Shown piece after piece: positions 10,001 to 19,000 of a stretch of DNA of 64,000 nt. The notes under the pieces were generated by a model. It ran no database searches and had not been told where the DNA came from. It saw nothing but the letters and a program-made list of their open reading frames with translations. The translations under genes were made by a program, and so were the position numbers. The number at the start of each line of letters is the position of its first letter. Position 1 is the stretch's first letter. Source of the stretch: SIG452 sp045638525 (GTDB taxonomy: Bacteria > Bacillota > Clostridia > UMGS1840); contig JAZUBQ010000001.1 in the NCBI GenBank assembly GCA_045638525.1, positions 111,954 to 175,953 on the forward strand, in the 5' to 3' direction.

Positions 10001-11892
10001 ATTCTCAAACCGTACACACAAGCGGTATTGGAACCGGTGTTTGTTACGGTTACGGTGTTGGTGCCTTCTCTTAGGAACAGAAATTCCATATCTTGCTGCT
10101 GGTCATCTGCCCAACAGGTGGTCTGCCAACTACCGCTTAAGTATTTATTTAACTCGGCATAGAAGCCGGTATCGGAAGATACTGTGAAGGTATGGACTCT
10201 GTTATCGCAAACATTTAAGTATGGATACACAAGTCCTGCTCCATTTTCGGAAACCTCTGCCTGCAAGGTTACACTTGCACCGGGAGTTAATTCCACATAC
10301 TGACCTGCAGTATCGGTTTTCTCGCTGTAAGAGCCCGAGCCGCCAATCACATAGCTGTGAATACCGGTTGCAGTGCGTTCACCAAAGTAAGTATGTTCCG
10401 TAGCATACGGGATAAATGCAGTTTGCACACCGGAAAGCTTACTCATTCCGTTATCACTCAGTTCTTTGACGGTAGGAGTGATATTGGTTTTATCTAAACT
10501 AAGTTTATTTTCGCCTTTGATCAGGTAAATCGCCTTGCTGCTTAAGAAGCCGGTGGTCGCAGTGGAGCCGGTTTCGGCAGTGGTGGTCAATGTGCTGGTG
10601 GAGCTGATGGTGTAAACCCCTGCATAAGGAGCATCATACACATACACAGCCGCCGGTGTTGCAGTGGGAGCCGCTGTTACAGTAGGGGTAACAGTCGGAG
10701 TGGGAGCTGCTGTGGGAGTTGCAGTTGGTTTCGGTGTCGCCGTAGGTTTTGCGGTCGGCGTTGCGGTGGGTTTTACTGTGGGAGTCGGAGTCGGCTTCAC
10801 AGTAGGTGTAGGAGTTGATGCGGGTGCCTTGGTGGGAGTGGGTGTGGGACAGAATGTGGGAGTTGCTCCCTCTGCCGGCATATCTGCCACTTTTTTTACC
10901 AAAGGCATAAACTGCAAGGAATCAGAATCGGTTGCATCCAATCGACCAAAATCATAATCGGTGATGGTAACATCGGCATCCCCGATATTGGTAATCACCA
11001 CGGTATTTGCACCTTTTTTAAAGTACATAGGCTGATCTTCAAGATTATTCTGATTGTTAGACCAACCTGGATATTCCATAAAGAACTCCCCGTAGTAATC
11101 ACCGCTTACGGCACGGATTATCGCTGTGCCTTCGGGTAAAGCGGAAACATACATCTGCATTGCATACACACCGGTGTAGGGTGCGTTGAAGGTGTAGGTA
11201 CCATAGTCACCGGGTTCCATGGTAAAGGAACCGGTTTTGATGTTTGACTCGTTTGCGGAGTAAGCACCGGTAAAATCGGTAGCAGTAAATGCACCATAGT
11301 ATCCGTTAAAGCCGGATTCCCAATTTGCATTTCCCCACCAGGTGATGGTTTCTTTTTCCACGTAATCGGAGGCGGAGCCGCTTCCGACAGAAGATGATAA
11401 AATCAGCTTACGATAGTTAAAATATCTGCTTGAGGTATTGTTGATAACAATTTCGTTTACCCCTTCATTTAAGTAGAAGGAGCAAAGATTGGTTAATTTG
11501 GAAAATTCCAAAATATCACCACTGGACGGCAGCGACACATTGTAGCCGATTCCGTTTACTTTCACAGTGATGGATGTTTTTGCGGAAGTTGCCGCATCCA
11601 TCGCCAGGGAGTAAGTACCTGCAGTTTCCACATTGAAACGGTAGGTCAGCCATTCGGAAGAAAGCATTTCCACAAAGGTACCGTAGTTTCCGCTACACAC
11701 TTCTACAGGGAAATACTTTTTCAAATACCAGGTCTGGTCAAAACCATTGGGAGAAGTATCTTTATATTCTCCCTGGGTTAAGCTGAAGTCGGTTGCTAAA
11801 ATGCTGATTTCTGTGTAAGCATACACGGATAATCCCGCAAGCATACTACACAACATTGCAATTACAAGAATTGCAGACAATAACTTTTTCAT
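7036..11892 (-). CDS. Secreted 1618-aa modular protein with GH141-like beta-helix domain
   Basis: Signal peptide 1-25. In order: a beta module unlike the others (about 26-170, ending YRKLILSSS); one 'LPLVK-type' module (about 185-330, with SLQFMPLVK); a very long Pro/Thr linker (about 340-415); an 'APYAGVY' short module plus its large partner (about 417-655, with VYPYLNV); another linker; a CBM6/35-like domain (about 705-825); the helical-plus-Ig-like module (about 830-990); and the beta-helix region (about 995-1618). The beta-helix part is close to that of the preceding protein, with identical stretches such as SGKNYWVA and TRETRALYVNGYQA, so the two are recent paralogues. Probably a secreted polysaccharide-active enzyme. 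No SLH or sortase signal is visible, so it is likely released or held by its binding modules. Specificity unknown. Confidence 0.85.
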   Translation of the reverse strand: MKKLLSAILVIAMLCSMLAGLSVYAYTEISILATDFSLTQGEYKDTSPNGFDQTWYLKKYFPVEVCSGNYGTFVEMLSSEWLTYRFNVETAGTYSLAMDAATSAKTSITVKVNGIGYNVSLPSSGDILEFSKLTNLCSFYLNEGVNEIVINNTSSRYFNYRKLILSSSVGSGSASDYVEKETITWWGNANWESGFNGYYGAFTATDFTGAYSANESNIKTGSFTMEPGDYGTYTFNAPYTGVYAMQMYVSALPEGTAIIRAVSGDYYGEFFMEYPGWSNNQNNLEDQPMYFKKGANTVVITNIGDADVTITDYDFGRLDATDSDSLQFMPLVKKVADMPAEGATPTFCPTPTPTKAPASTPTPTVKPTPTPTVKPTATPTAKPTATPKPTATPTAAPTPTVTPTVTAAPTATPAAVYVYDAPYAGVYTISSTSTLTTTAETGSTATTGFLSSKAIYLIKGENKLSLDKTNITPTVKELSDNGMSKLSGVQTAFIPYATEHTYFGERTATGIHSYVIGGSGSYSEKTDTAGQYVELTPGASVTLQAEVSENGAGLVYPYLNVCDNRVHTFTVSSDTGFYAELNKYLSGSWQTTCWADDQQQDMEFLFLREGTNTVTVTNTGSNTACVYGLRMSMTDGSDGVKNNAIWGPQINLQNLKVLSETAEPTPTPVPTATPVPTTTPIPTVAPTMTPNPVNPDVSDRVMRTVYEAENYKSGSLSKTTYNGASVAKATSESSVTYEVTVEEDTIYNLYMKGAAWKDVSFDIALDGTVYYYKTSHFQSDRNATFSYNEECVATFPLAKGTHTIGFTFYCDTYYFDSFTLEDTYSKKYQILYGIKDIATSQGIYEALLSSGDYIYIDVEADTLELACPEMAFWGMVGKDYQTPAQLKDLYESVLADELENPTVRIKNASNVSVSDLPAGRSTVTVDCADIPKNTSLVLALYKGAKLAQIPQVQNSTSTTVSFSLSDVEAGSELKIFAITNLEELTPYTSSGTYMDFYVSTEGSSSNTGTSPDAPLATLVQALNKVKNVNSQMTGDIVIHIAPGVYRSNVTLEIDPTMSGKNGYKVIIQGDDPGNRPVLSGGESLTGKWSKVSGKNYWVASTTTRETRALYVNGYQAVLARSNDIYAGEYITPTNPKNDKHVVDGLKVRLASYPNISRDLAGETRLQVVYNLAWTNQRFPIDSVTYDSNYAYINATYPYYNAYLLGGHTDTVVPKEGRGFYLENAMALLDEPGEFYFDKTNRKMYYYPYANEDMKNAQTYCAVTDVLLTVNGSSMTNCVENLEFKNISFKHGAWDDATTYGAAFNQTDELRRGTETGYSQHLMNAQIQVNYANALVFDGCEFAELGSSAMYLIEGVTNSKVINCDFHDISGGGVSVSNFLHNSNYTGGGRCKNIEIGNNIFRRISQEFMNLPAVAAYYADSVNVHHNDIKHLPYSGICIGWGWGYYEPSDTGNHIVSYNKITEVCQVLDDGAQIYTLGDQKNMHLNDNYLINPGNYRRGGVYFDEGTGYISMCDNVVEGANDSNDYWLFARKYVNLNDNYAAYNHTDGGDPKRFSTFPLDTSGVTYTGNNINQTSWKTTALRIMAEAGVEDKTRVAKVDYYPSWRVLPMFHIPDAAIID
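10640..10870 (-). repeat. Long Pro/Thr-rich linker-coding repeat
   Basis: About 75 codons made almost only of Pro, Thr, Ala, Lys and Val in a PTPT / PTAKPTATP pattern. On the plus strand it reads as a GGGAGT/GGTGTG microrepeat. Shorter versions occur at about 760-810, 5190-5265, 5740-5780, 6300-6350, 9825-9905, 15045-15090 and 19590-19670. These encode flexible, probably glycosylated, inter-domain linkers and could be slippage-prone. Confidence 0.8.
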
Positions 11893-12089
11893 AAATCCTA
11901 ATGCCCTTTCTTTGGGTATTTGCCGGAATTTCTGTAAGTCAGTTCATTGATGTCGCAATTCTACAGAGGAAAAACTCTCTGAATCATTTGTCTGAAATCA
12001 CCTGTAGAATTTCAGAGAAATTTTCCTCAATAGAGTTACTTTGTTGTCTAAAGAATCGGGAAAATTCACCCATCTCTTAACATTCGGGT

Positions 12090-12114
12090 CGGCAGGAGCA
12101 CAACACTCCTGCCG
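12090..12114 (+). terminator. Strong hairpin, plus-strand orientation
   Basis: CGGCAGGAG at 12090-12098 pairs with CTCCTGCCG at 12106-12114. A T-rich tract follows only on the plus strand (CTCTTGTTTGTTTT), opposite to the flanking minus-strand genes. Confidence 0.5.
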
Positions 12115-12173
12115 AGTCCCTCTTGTTTGTTTTGGTTATCTTAATTGGGTGCAAGAAAACAGATACAGAATCT

Positions 12174-12246
12174 GGAAACCGAATCAAGGCTTTGCCTTGA
12201 CAAGCCCGAAGCTGTACTTATGTGTACAGCGAGCGGTGAGGTTTGC
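12174..12246 (-). repeat. Cloverleaf-like dispersed repeat, copy A
   Basis: Outer stem AAACC/GGTTT encloses two inner hairpins (TCAAGGC...GCCTTGA and TGTAC...GTACA). The conserved right part reads GCGAGCGGTGAGGTT on the plus strand. It starts 29 nt past the stop of the 1135-aa protein gene. Related copies are at 15984-16069, 58484-58553 and 61048-61119. Confidence 0.7.
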
Positions 12247-12275
12247 AGATTGTGCGCTGTTTTATCAGCCCTCTC

Positions 12276-15200
12276 TTAGAATACGGGTTTTAAGCCGTCG
12301 AAGTTATCCCAAACAAATACTTTGATAACGTCGCCGTCTTCGGGGATGTAGTCATATAAAGTAGCTTCCACAGGAACATAAGAACCGGTAGCTTCTTCAT
12401 AGTCTAAGTAGCCTTCACCCATCATGTATAACTGATCACCTGCGTAAACTGCAACCAGTACGGTGGTGCCAACTTCGTTCCAGTCACCAACCTGAACGGT
12501 GTAAACCAGGTTACCGGTACCATCGTCAGCAACGGCAATCATATCTTTTGCAAAGTTGTATGCGTATTTAATATCTTCGTAGGTTTCGTACGCACCGTTT
12601 TCCAACATTGCACAGTTTAATAATGCATTGTATGCATATTCAGGATAAATGAAGTCAGTTTCAACATCTGCACCGAGGTCATCAGCCAATACATCTGCAT
12701 ATTCTTCCAAGATGTCAGCGATATCTTCGGTGGAGCCTGCTCCCTGCATAGCTGCCAACAGTAAGTCCTGACGAGTTACGGTGGTGAACTCGAAACCATG
12801 GAGGTGAGTTAACATCATAGAGTTGGAACCAACATCACCATTTTCGGTGAAGGTGAAGGTTAAGATGTAGTCACCTGCATCCAGGTATACTTTTTCTTCA
12901 GTTAAAGTAACGCTGTTGGACTGATCCTGGTTACCAAAATAAGGAGTCTGTCCATCGAATAAAACGATGTCATTCATGCCTGTTTTTGACAGGGTTACAT
13001 TAATGGTAGCAGTCAACGGAACGGTACCGCTCATAATTAAACCATATTCACTGGAAGAAGGAATAGTTACTGCATACTGTTTTACTTCGGTGTTTGCAGA
13101 AGAATCAGTAGTGCTTCCGATGTGAATCCCGTAGTAGTTATTTCTTACGGTGTATTGCGGAATGTCTTTTGCAGATTCGGGAGCACCAACGAAGTTGTGA
13201 CCCTGAACAAATAATCTGGGAAGCAGACCGGTGCTGTCTTCCAGATAGGAGAACAAGATTCTCTGTAAGTACATCCAGCCACCGCCCATATTCTGAACCC
13301 AAACAGAGTTTACGCCTTCTTCTAAGTAAATAGCGTCACCCATTACGGTTCTGTAGTTATCGGGGCTTGCAGGATGTTTTACGGTGGAGATAGAATTTTT
13401 GGTTTCTACATTAATGGTAGCTTCTGAGCCATAAACAGCTGCAGTAGTATAAACCTGATAGTAACCTGCAGTTGTTGCAGTTACTTCAAATCTCTGCCAG
13501 CAGCCTGCCAGTAACTGACAACCGATAACACTACCGGTTACAGGAGTATCGGATGCATAAGAGTAGAAGTCGTAGTTTTTGCCACCTTCGGTTAAGGTAT
13601 CGGTGTAAGGATTGATTACTAAGTCAGCGGGAGGAGTTTTGGTTAAGTCATCCATGGTGATGGTTGCTTTTTCTTCTTCGCTTAACAGTTTGAATTCTAA
13701 GTTCCACAGAACGTGGTGAGTACCACCTGCGGTAACAGAAACTTTGTTGATACCTTCTTTTAAGTATACATACTGGTATTCGCCGTTTGCATCGGTTGCT
13801 CTCCAAGCACCCCAGTCATCAACGTTAGAGGTAGCCAACTGTGCACGGTAACCTTCATCACCGTCGGTATCGATGGTAACAACGGGGAACACAGGACCAA
13901 CGGTACCACCGATTTTTGCCTGTACTCTATAGATACCGGGGAATGCACATCTTACATCATAGGTCATGGAAGAACCAGCGTACTGAACAACTGCTTCGTA
14001 TGCACCATACTGATAGAAACCGCTGTCGTTGGTTCTGTCGGTGTATACTCTGGGAACTAAATCGATGGGCGCTTCGGGAGCGTCGTTTACGTTTTTGTTC
14101 TGATTTAAATAATCTTCAGAATTGTTTAACTGATAGAAGGTTGCGTTTACAAATTCAACGTCACCGGTAGCTTTGATTACGTTATCGCCTTCTGCTAAAT
14201 AGATGTAAGCAGGAGTGAAATCAGAATAATCAAAGGTTACATAGTCTAATGCTTCGGTGGTTAAAGTTAAAGTGTTGCCGTCTGCTACATCAGCGTATAC
14301 TAAGTACATGCCTGCTGCAGGAGCGGTTACAGTGTAATTTACCCAAACATCGTCTAAATCAATACCATTTTCGGTATAGGGGATGGGCATAATGTATTCA
14401 TTGTAGTTTAAAGCGCCGATGGTGCCATCGTAGCCTGCGAAACCTGCAAATTCGTCAACCATACCGTTCCAGCCTTCAGGATCAACACCTGCAGGATTTT
14501 CAGCAGTGCCAACGTACTGCAGTAAGCTCATAGAATCGGTAATTTTACCGAAGTCATTGTTTTCGTAGGTTGCACCGTATCTGCCAACGTTGGAAATGGT
14601 GATTTCGTTTGCACCTGCCTGCAGGTAAATCAAATCGTCACCATTGAAGCCGTTAGAGTTGGACCAGGTGGTAACCCAGGTACCGCGGTTGGGGATTTTA
14701 TGCTGAGAATAGTAAGGCACACCGTTAACGATGTTTTCCATCTGTAAGGTGGTTGCACCTTCTGCAGAAGATGCTTTTACCTGTGCACCGTAAACACCTT
14801 CTTCTGCAACAGTTACAGTATAGGTTACGGCAGCACCGGGTGCTAAATAAACAGCATTTGCCTGACCTTTGTTGGGGATAGAGGTAGAACCTTCGGTTCC
14901 CCAGTCAGTACCGAATAATTCAGTACCTTCGTCAGAAGACATATTCATGGAGTATGCATCAATATAGAGTGCATCTGCATCAAAGTTTACGTCGGGATGA
15001 TTTTCAACCACGCCGTCCCATCCTTCAGGGAAGTACGGCTTAGCAGTCGGTTCGGGAGTCGGTTCGGGAGTCGGTTCGGGAGTGGGAACTACCAAATCGT
15101 CTGCTAATTTTACTAAAGGTAAAAAGTCTAAGGATTTTTCTGCGCTGGTTGCATTTAAAGCACCAAAGTCGATGGAGCTAATACCACCGTTATTGCTACC

Positions 15201-15683
15201 AACCAGCTGATATTTCAGCACGTTGATACCTTCTTTTAAGTACATGGGCTGGTCCTGTTTACAACCGGAAGACCAGCTGGTTGCGGTGATTTTGTATTCT
15301 GCCGCATAGCCTTCGTCACTGGTTACATGCATTACAAAGGGGAAACCATTTGTCCATTCGGTTTTCAGCTGCATTGCATATACGCCGGTATAAGGCATAT
15401 CAACAACGATGTACGCCCAGTCGCCTGTTACCATGTTGAACGTACCGTTTGCACCCCAGGGATCGTCTGAGGATGCCTGATAGTCAACGCCTGCTTCAGC
15501 AGCGTCGCCGTTGCGGATTGCTGCTTTGATGTTTTCTACGGTTGAAACATAGGTACCATTCTGATAGGTCGCAGGCAGATCTTTGAATGCGCCCGGCCAG
15601 GAGGGAGCTGCGTTAACACTGATTGCACTTACCATTGACAGTAACATGCACAGTGCTAAACAAACACTTACAATTTTTTTCAT
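12276..15683 (-). CDS. Secreted 1135-aa modular binding-type protein
   Basis: Signal peptide 1-26. An N-terminal 'LPLVK-type' module (27-198, SLDFLPLVK) is close to modules 1-2 of the 1520-aa protein. After a PTPEPTPEP linker come WDGVVENHPD-type and further beta-rich modules (about 218-890). The end is a helical segment starting TRQDLLLAAMQ (about 969) and an Ig-like strand set ending KVFVWDNFDGLKPVF. The C-terminal 900 residues are co-linear with the protein at 16089-20405, almost identical at the end even in DNA. No beta-helix, SLH or sortase motif is visible. The final module also occurs inside the two beta-helix proteins, so this is best read as a non-catalytic member of the same extracellular set. 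Possible role: glycan binding at or near the surface. Start supported by AAAGGACATC upstream. Confidence 0.8.
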   Translation of the reverse strand: MKKIVSVCLALCMLLSMVSAISVNAAPSWPGAFKDLPATYQNGTYVSTVENIKAAIRNGDAAEAGVDYQASSDDPWGANGTFNMVTGDWAYIVVDMPYTGVYAMQLKTEWTNGFPFVMHVTSDEGYAAEYKITATSWSSGCKQDQPMYLKEGINVLKYQLVGSNNGGISSIDFGALNATSAEKSLDFLPLVKLADDLVVPTPEPTPEPTPEPTAKPYFPEGWDGVVENHPDVNFDADALYIDAYSMNMSSDEGTELFGTDWGTEGSTSIPNKGQANAVYLAPGAAVTYTVTVAEEGVYGAQVKASSAEGATTLQMENIVNGVPYYSQHKIPNRGTWVTTWSNSNGFNGDDLIYLQAGANEITISNVGRYGATYENNDFGKITDSMSLLQYVGTAENPAGVDPEGWNGMVDEFAGFAGYDGTIGALNYNEYIMPIPYTENGIDLDDVWVNYTVTAPAAGMYLVYADVADGNTLTLTTEALDYVTFDYSDFTPAYIYLAEGDNVIKATGDVEFVNATFYQLNNSEDYLNQNKNVNDAPEAPIDLVPRVYTDRTNDSGFYQYGAYEAVVQYAGSSMTYDVRCAFPGIYRVQAKIGGTVGPVFPVVTIDTDGDEGYRAQLATSNVDDWGAWRATDANGEYQYVYLKEGINKVSVTAGGTHHVLWNLEFKLLSEEEKATITMDDLTKTPPADLVINPYTDTLTEGGKNYDFYSYASDTPVTGSVIGCQLLAGCWQRFEVTATTAGYYQVYTTAAVYGSEATINVETKNSISTVKHPASPDNYRTVMGDAIYLEEGVNSVWVQNMGGGWMYLQRILFSYLEDSTGLLPRLFVQGHNFVGAPESAKDIPQYTVRNNYYGIHIGSTTDSSANTEVKQYAVTIPSSSEYGLIMSGTVPLTATINVTLSKTGMNDIVLFDGQTPYFGNQDQSNSVTLTEEKVYLDAGDYILTFTFTENGDVGSNSMMLTHLHGFEFTTVTRQDLLLAAMQGAGSTEDIADILEEYADVLADDLGADVETDFIYPEYAYNALLNCAMLENGAYETYEDIKYAYNFAKDMIAVADDGTGNLVYTVQVGDWNEVGTTVLVAVYAGDQLYMMGEGYLDYEEATGSYVPVEATLYDYIPEDGDVIKVFVWDNFDGLKPVF

Positions 15684-15848
15684 AACTTTGATGTCCTTTC
15701 TTTTTTTGATATTATATTATTTTTTTTCAAAAAAGAAAATATGAGAACATCGTAAAAGCTGTAACACTCTGGTTGTAAAAAAGCATTGTTGATACTTTGT
15801 TCATCTTTACGATTATTTCATGTTTCCAAATGAAATTTCAGAGTGGTC

Positions 15849-15883
15849 CCGGCAGAGGAAATCCTCTGCCGGAGCCTTTTTTT
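15849..15883 (+). terminator. Intrinsic terminator, plus-strand orientation
   Basis: CCGGCAGAGG and CCTCTGCCGG form a perfect 10-bp stem with an AAAT loop (15849-15872). Seven T follow at 15877-15883 on the plus strand. Neighbouring genes are on the minus strand, so this would stop antisense or divergent transcripts. Confidence 0.75.
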
Positions 15884-15983
15884 AGTTTTTAAGCCGTTTT
15901 CTTTCAATCGGGTGCAAGAAAACAGATACAATTTTTTGACATTTGCACCATTTCCTATAGTGCCAAAAATCAAACTATATTTT

Positions 15984-16069
15984 GCAAACCGAACACCCGA
16001 TGGGTGGTAATATTCCCGAAGGCGTACCGTTATGCTGCATGCAATGCTACGTCGAGTGATGAGGTTTGC
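15984..16069 (-). repeat. Cloverleaf-like dispersed repeat, copy B
   Basis: Outer 7-bp stem GCAAACC (15984-15990) with GGTTTGC (16063-16069). An inner hairpin ACACCCGATGGGTGGT and a second imperfect hairpin lie inside. It begins 19 nt beyond the stop of the 1438-aa protein gene. Confidence 0.7.
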
Positions 16070-16088
16070 GAAATAGAGGAAGATTTTT

Positions 16089-19000
16089 TTAGAATACGGG
16101 TTTTAAGCCGTCGAAGTTATCCCAAACGAATACTTTAATGGTATCGCCTGTTTCAGGAATGTAGTCATATAAAGCAGCTTCCACGGGAACATAAACACCG
16201 TTAGCTTCTTCATAGTCTAAGTAGCCTTCGCCCATCATGTACAGCTGACCATTTTCTGCGTAAACAGCAACCAGTACAGTGGTGCCAACTTCATTCCAGT
16301 CACCAACCTGAACGGTGTATACCAAGTTACCTGCTCCGTCGTCAGCAGCTACGATCATGTTTTTCGCAAAGTCATATGCGTATTTAACATCTTCGTAGGT
16401 TTCGTATGCGCCGTTTTCCAGCATTGCACAGTTTAACAGTGCATTGTATGCATATTCAGGGTAGATAAAGTCAGTATCGGGAGTTACGGTGATGTCAGAA
16501 GTTAATACATCTCTGTATTCTTCTAATGCAGCTTTAACATCTTCAGTAGTTGCTACAGCCTGCATAGCAGCTAAGAACATATCCTGACGAGTTAAGGTAG
16601 TGAATTCAAAGCTGTGAATGTGATTCATCAGAATGGATTCAGAACCTGCGTCTGCATTTTCGGTTAATTCGAAGATCATGGTGTATTCACCAGCTTCTAA
16701 GTAGGTTTTTTCTTCAGTGATGGTTACGCTGGAAGCTTCATTTTCGTTACCGAAGTAGGGCAGTTCGCCGTCTACCATAACGAAATCTTCAGAACCGTTG
16801 GTTAAAGTGATTTTAACTGTGGGAGTCAGCGGAACGGTACCGGTCATAATGATACCATATTCAGCATTTGCGGGGATGGTTACATTGTAGGTATAAGTTA
16901 AAGTATTAGCGGTTGCATCAGTAGTGTTTGCTACGTGGATACCCATGTAGTTGTTTCTTACGGTATATTCGGGAACCTGAGTTAAATCATCAGATGCACC
17001 GATGTAATCAAAGCCCTGAATAAATACGCCGGGTACGATTGCAGAAGTATCTTCAACATATGTTAAAGAAACAGATTTCAAGAATACCCAACCGGGACCA
17101 TCACAACGAACCCAAACGGAGTTTACACCTTCTTTTAAGGTGATGTAGCTACCGGTAGATTCTTTGTAGAATGCAGCAGCGGTATCGTATTTGGTGGTTC
17201 CTTTGGAGTCGATGGTTTCTACAGAAATCACAACACCATCATCGCCGGTAACATATGCCATAGTGCTGATCTGGTAAGTACCTGCTACTTTTGCATCCAC
17301 TTCAAATCTCTGCCATTCGCCGGACAGCAACTGAGTACCGTGACCTTCACCAATGGGAGGAGTATCCTGGCTGTAGAAGTGGTAGTCAAAGCCCATACCG
17401 TTTGCAGTTAAGGTATCGGTATAAGGACTAATGGTAATCGGTCTGGGAGGAGTCAGTTTACAATCATCAATGGTGATGGTTGCTTTTTCTTCTTCGGTCA
17501 ACAGACAGAAGTTCAAGCTCCACAGTTCGTGGTGAGTGGAACCAGCGGTAACTTCTACATGGTTGATACCTTCAGTTAAGTATACATACTGGAATGCACC
17601 GTCAGCATCGGTATTTACCCAGATGGGAGAAGGAGCGTTGGTTGCTAACAGCTGTGCACGATAACCGTCATCGCCATTGGTGTCGATGGTAATAGTGGGA
17701 TATTGGTCACCGGTAGTGCCGCCAACAGTACCGCCGATTCTTGCAGCAACTCGGTAGATACCGGGGAATAAAACGTTTACATCGTAAGCAACTTTGGAAC
17801 CGCCACCCTGAACGATAGCAGCGCCTTCGGTGTCATACTGATACTGATACCAGTAACCTTCAGAAGCACTCATATCTTTCATCGGATTGATTTCGATTTC
17901 AAAAGCTTCTTCCGGTAAGAATGTGCTGTTTTGTCTCTGAGATTCATATTCTTCAGAGTTGTTTAACTGATAGAAGGTAGCAGAAGTGAATTCAGAGCCG
18001 GATTTACCGGTTACGGTAACAACGTTGTCACCTTCTTCTAAGTAAATGTACTGTACAGGAGCACCGGTAGAAGTAAAGTCTACATAGTCACCGGTTGCAG
18101 TTTCTAAATGTACATTACCTAAAGTTTCAGCTTCTACCAGATACATACCTGCTTCAGGAGCAGAAACAGTGTAGTTAACCCATAAATCATCAGCAAAAGT
18201 TACGCCGTTTTCGCTGTAAGGCAGATAGTATTCTAAAGTATTATAAACATTAGGTACAGATTGAACACCGTAGGTCCAGGGATTGATATCCGGATTCCAG
18301 TCGGGCCAGCCAACTAAAGAACCGGTCCAACCTTCAGGATTGGTACCATCAGGATTTTCCACAGTACCAACATACTGGAAGTAATCGTCAGTGTTTTCTA
18401 AGGGTAAAATGTCGAATTCATAGAAGAGAACACCGCCGGGACCTGCATTGTATACAGTGATTTCATTGGTGCCTTCCAGCAGATAAATGAAGTCGTCACA
18501 GTAGGTGTTGTAAGACCATTCTTTACCCCAACCACGAGGTGCGATATTATGCTGAGTAATATAATCTACGCCGTCAACATTGTTAATCAGCTGCAGAGCA
18601 GAAGAAGCGTAGCTAGCCTGACCGTAACGTACTAAAGAAGCATAAGTTCCGGTATAAGGAATGTTTTCTAAAGTATAAGTTAAAGAAGAACCTGCGGGTA
18701 AGAAGATTGCATCTTCATAACCTTTGTTTAATACGTCGCCGGTTTCGCCTTCAAATCCCCAGTCAGTACCCAGTAATTCCATACCGTCGTCAGAAGACAT
18801 GTTGGGAGCGAATGCGTCAATGTAGAGAGCGTCTGCATTGTCGTTATAGTCGGGATGATTTTCAACAACACCGTCCCAACCTTCAGGGAAATAGCCGTAG
18901 TCAACGGTTTCATATTCGCCGTTGTATACTTTTAAGTTTGCTAAATTCAGAGCGGTACCCCAGGTTGCATGGTCTTTTAATTCGCCAACACTGTGTAATT

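Larger units (their letters stand above)
11893..12275. other. 383-bp intergenic region with hairpin and dispersed repeat
   Basis: No gene seen. From high to low coordinate, i.e. along the minus-strand transcript, it contains: a cloverleaf-like dispersed repeat (12174-12246); a 21-bp element shared with the next intergenic region (12147-12167); a strong hairpin (12090-12114); and the leader of the 1618-aa protein gene. The leader has inverted matches of CTCTGAA/TTCAGAG type around 11970-12020. Confidence 0.6.
15684..16088. other. 405-bp intergenic region, same layout as 11893-12275
   Basis: No gene seen. It holds, along the minus strand, a dispersed repeat (15984-16069), the shared 21-bp element (15910-15930), a strong hairpin (15849-15872) and an AT-rich leader for the 1135-aa protein gene. 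Confidence 0.6.

Noticed and set aside
10664..10957. Open frame on the plus strand reading Val/Gly repeats opposite the Pro/Thr linkers
   Set aside because: It is the antisense of linker repeats, has no ribosome site and no family resemblance. Similar frames at 5106, 6270 and 9821 are rejected likewise.
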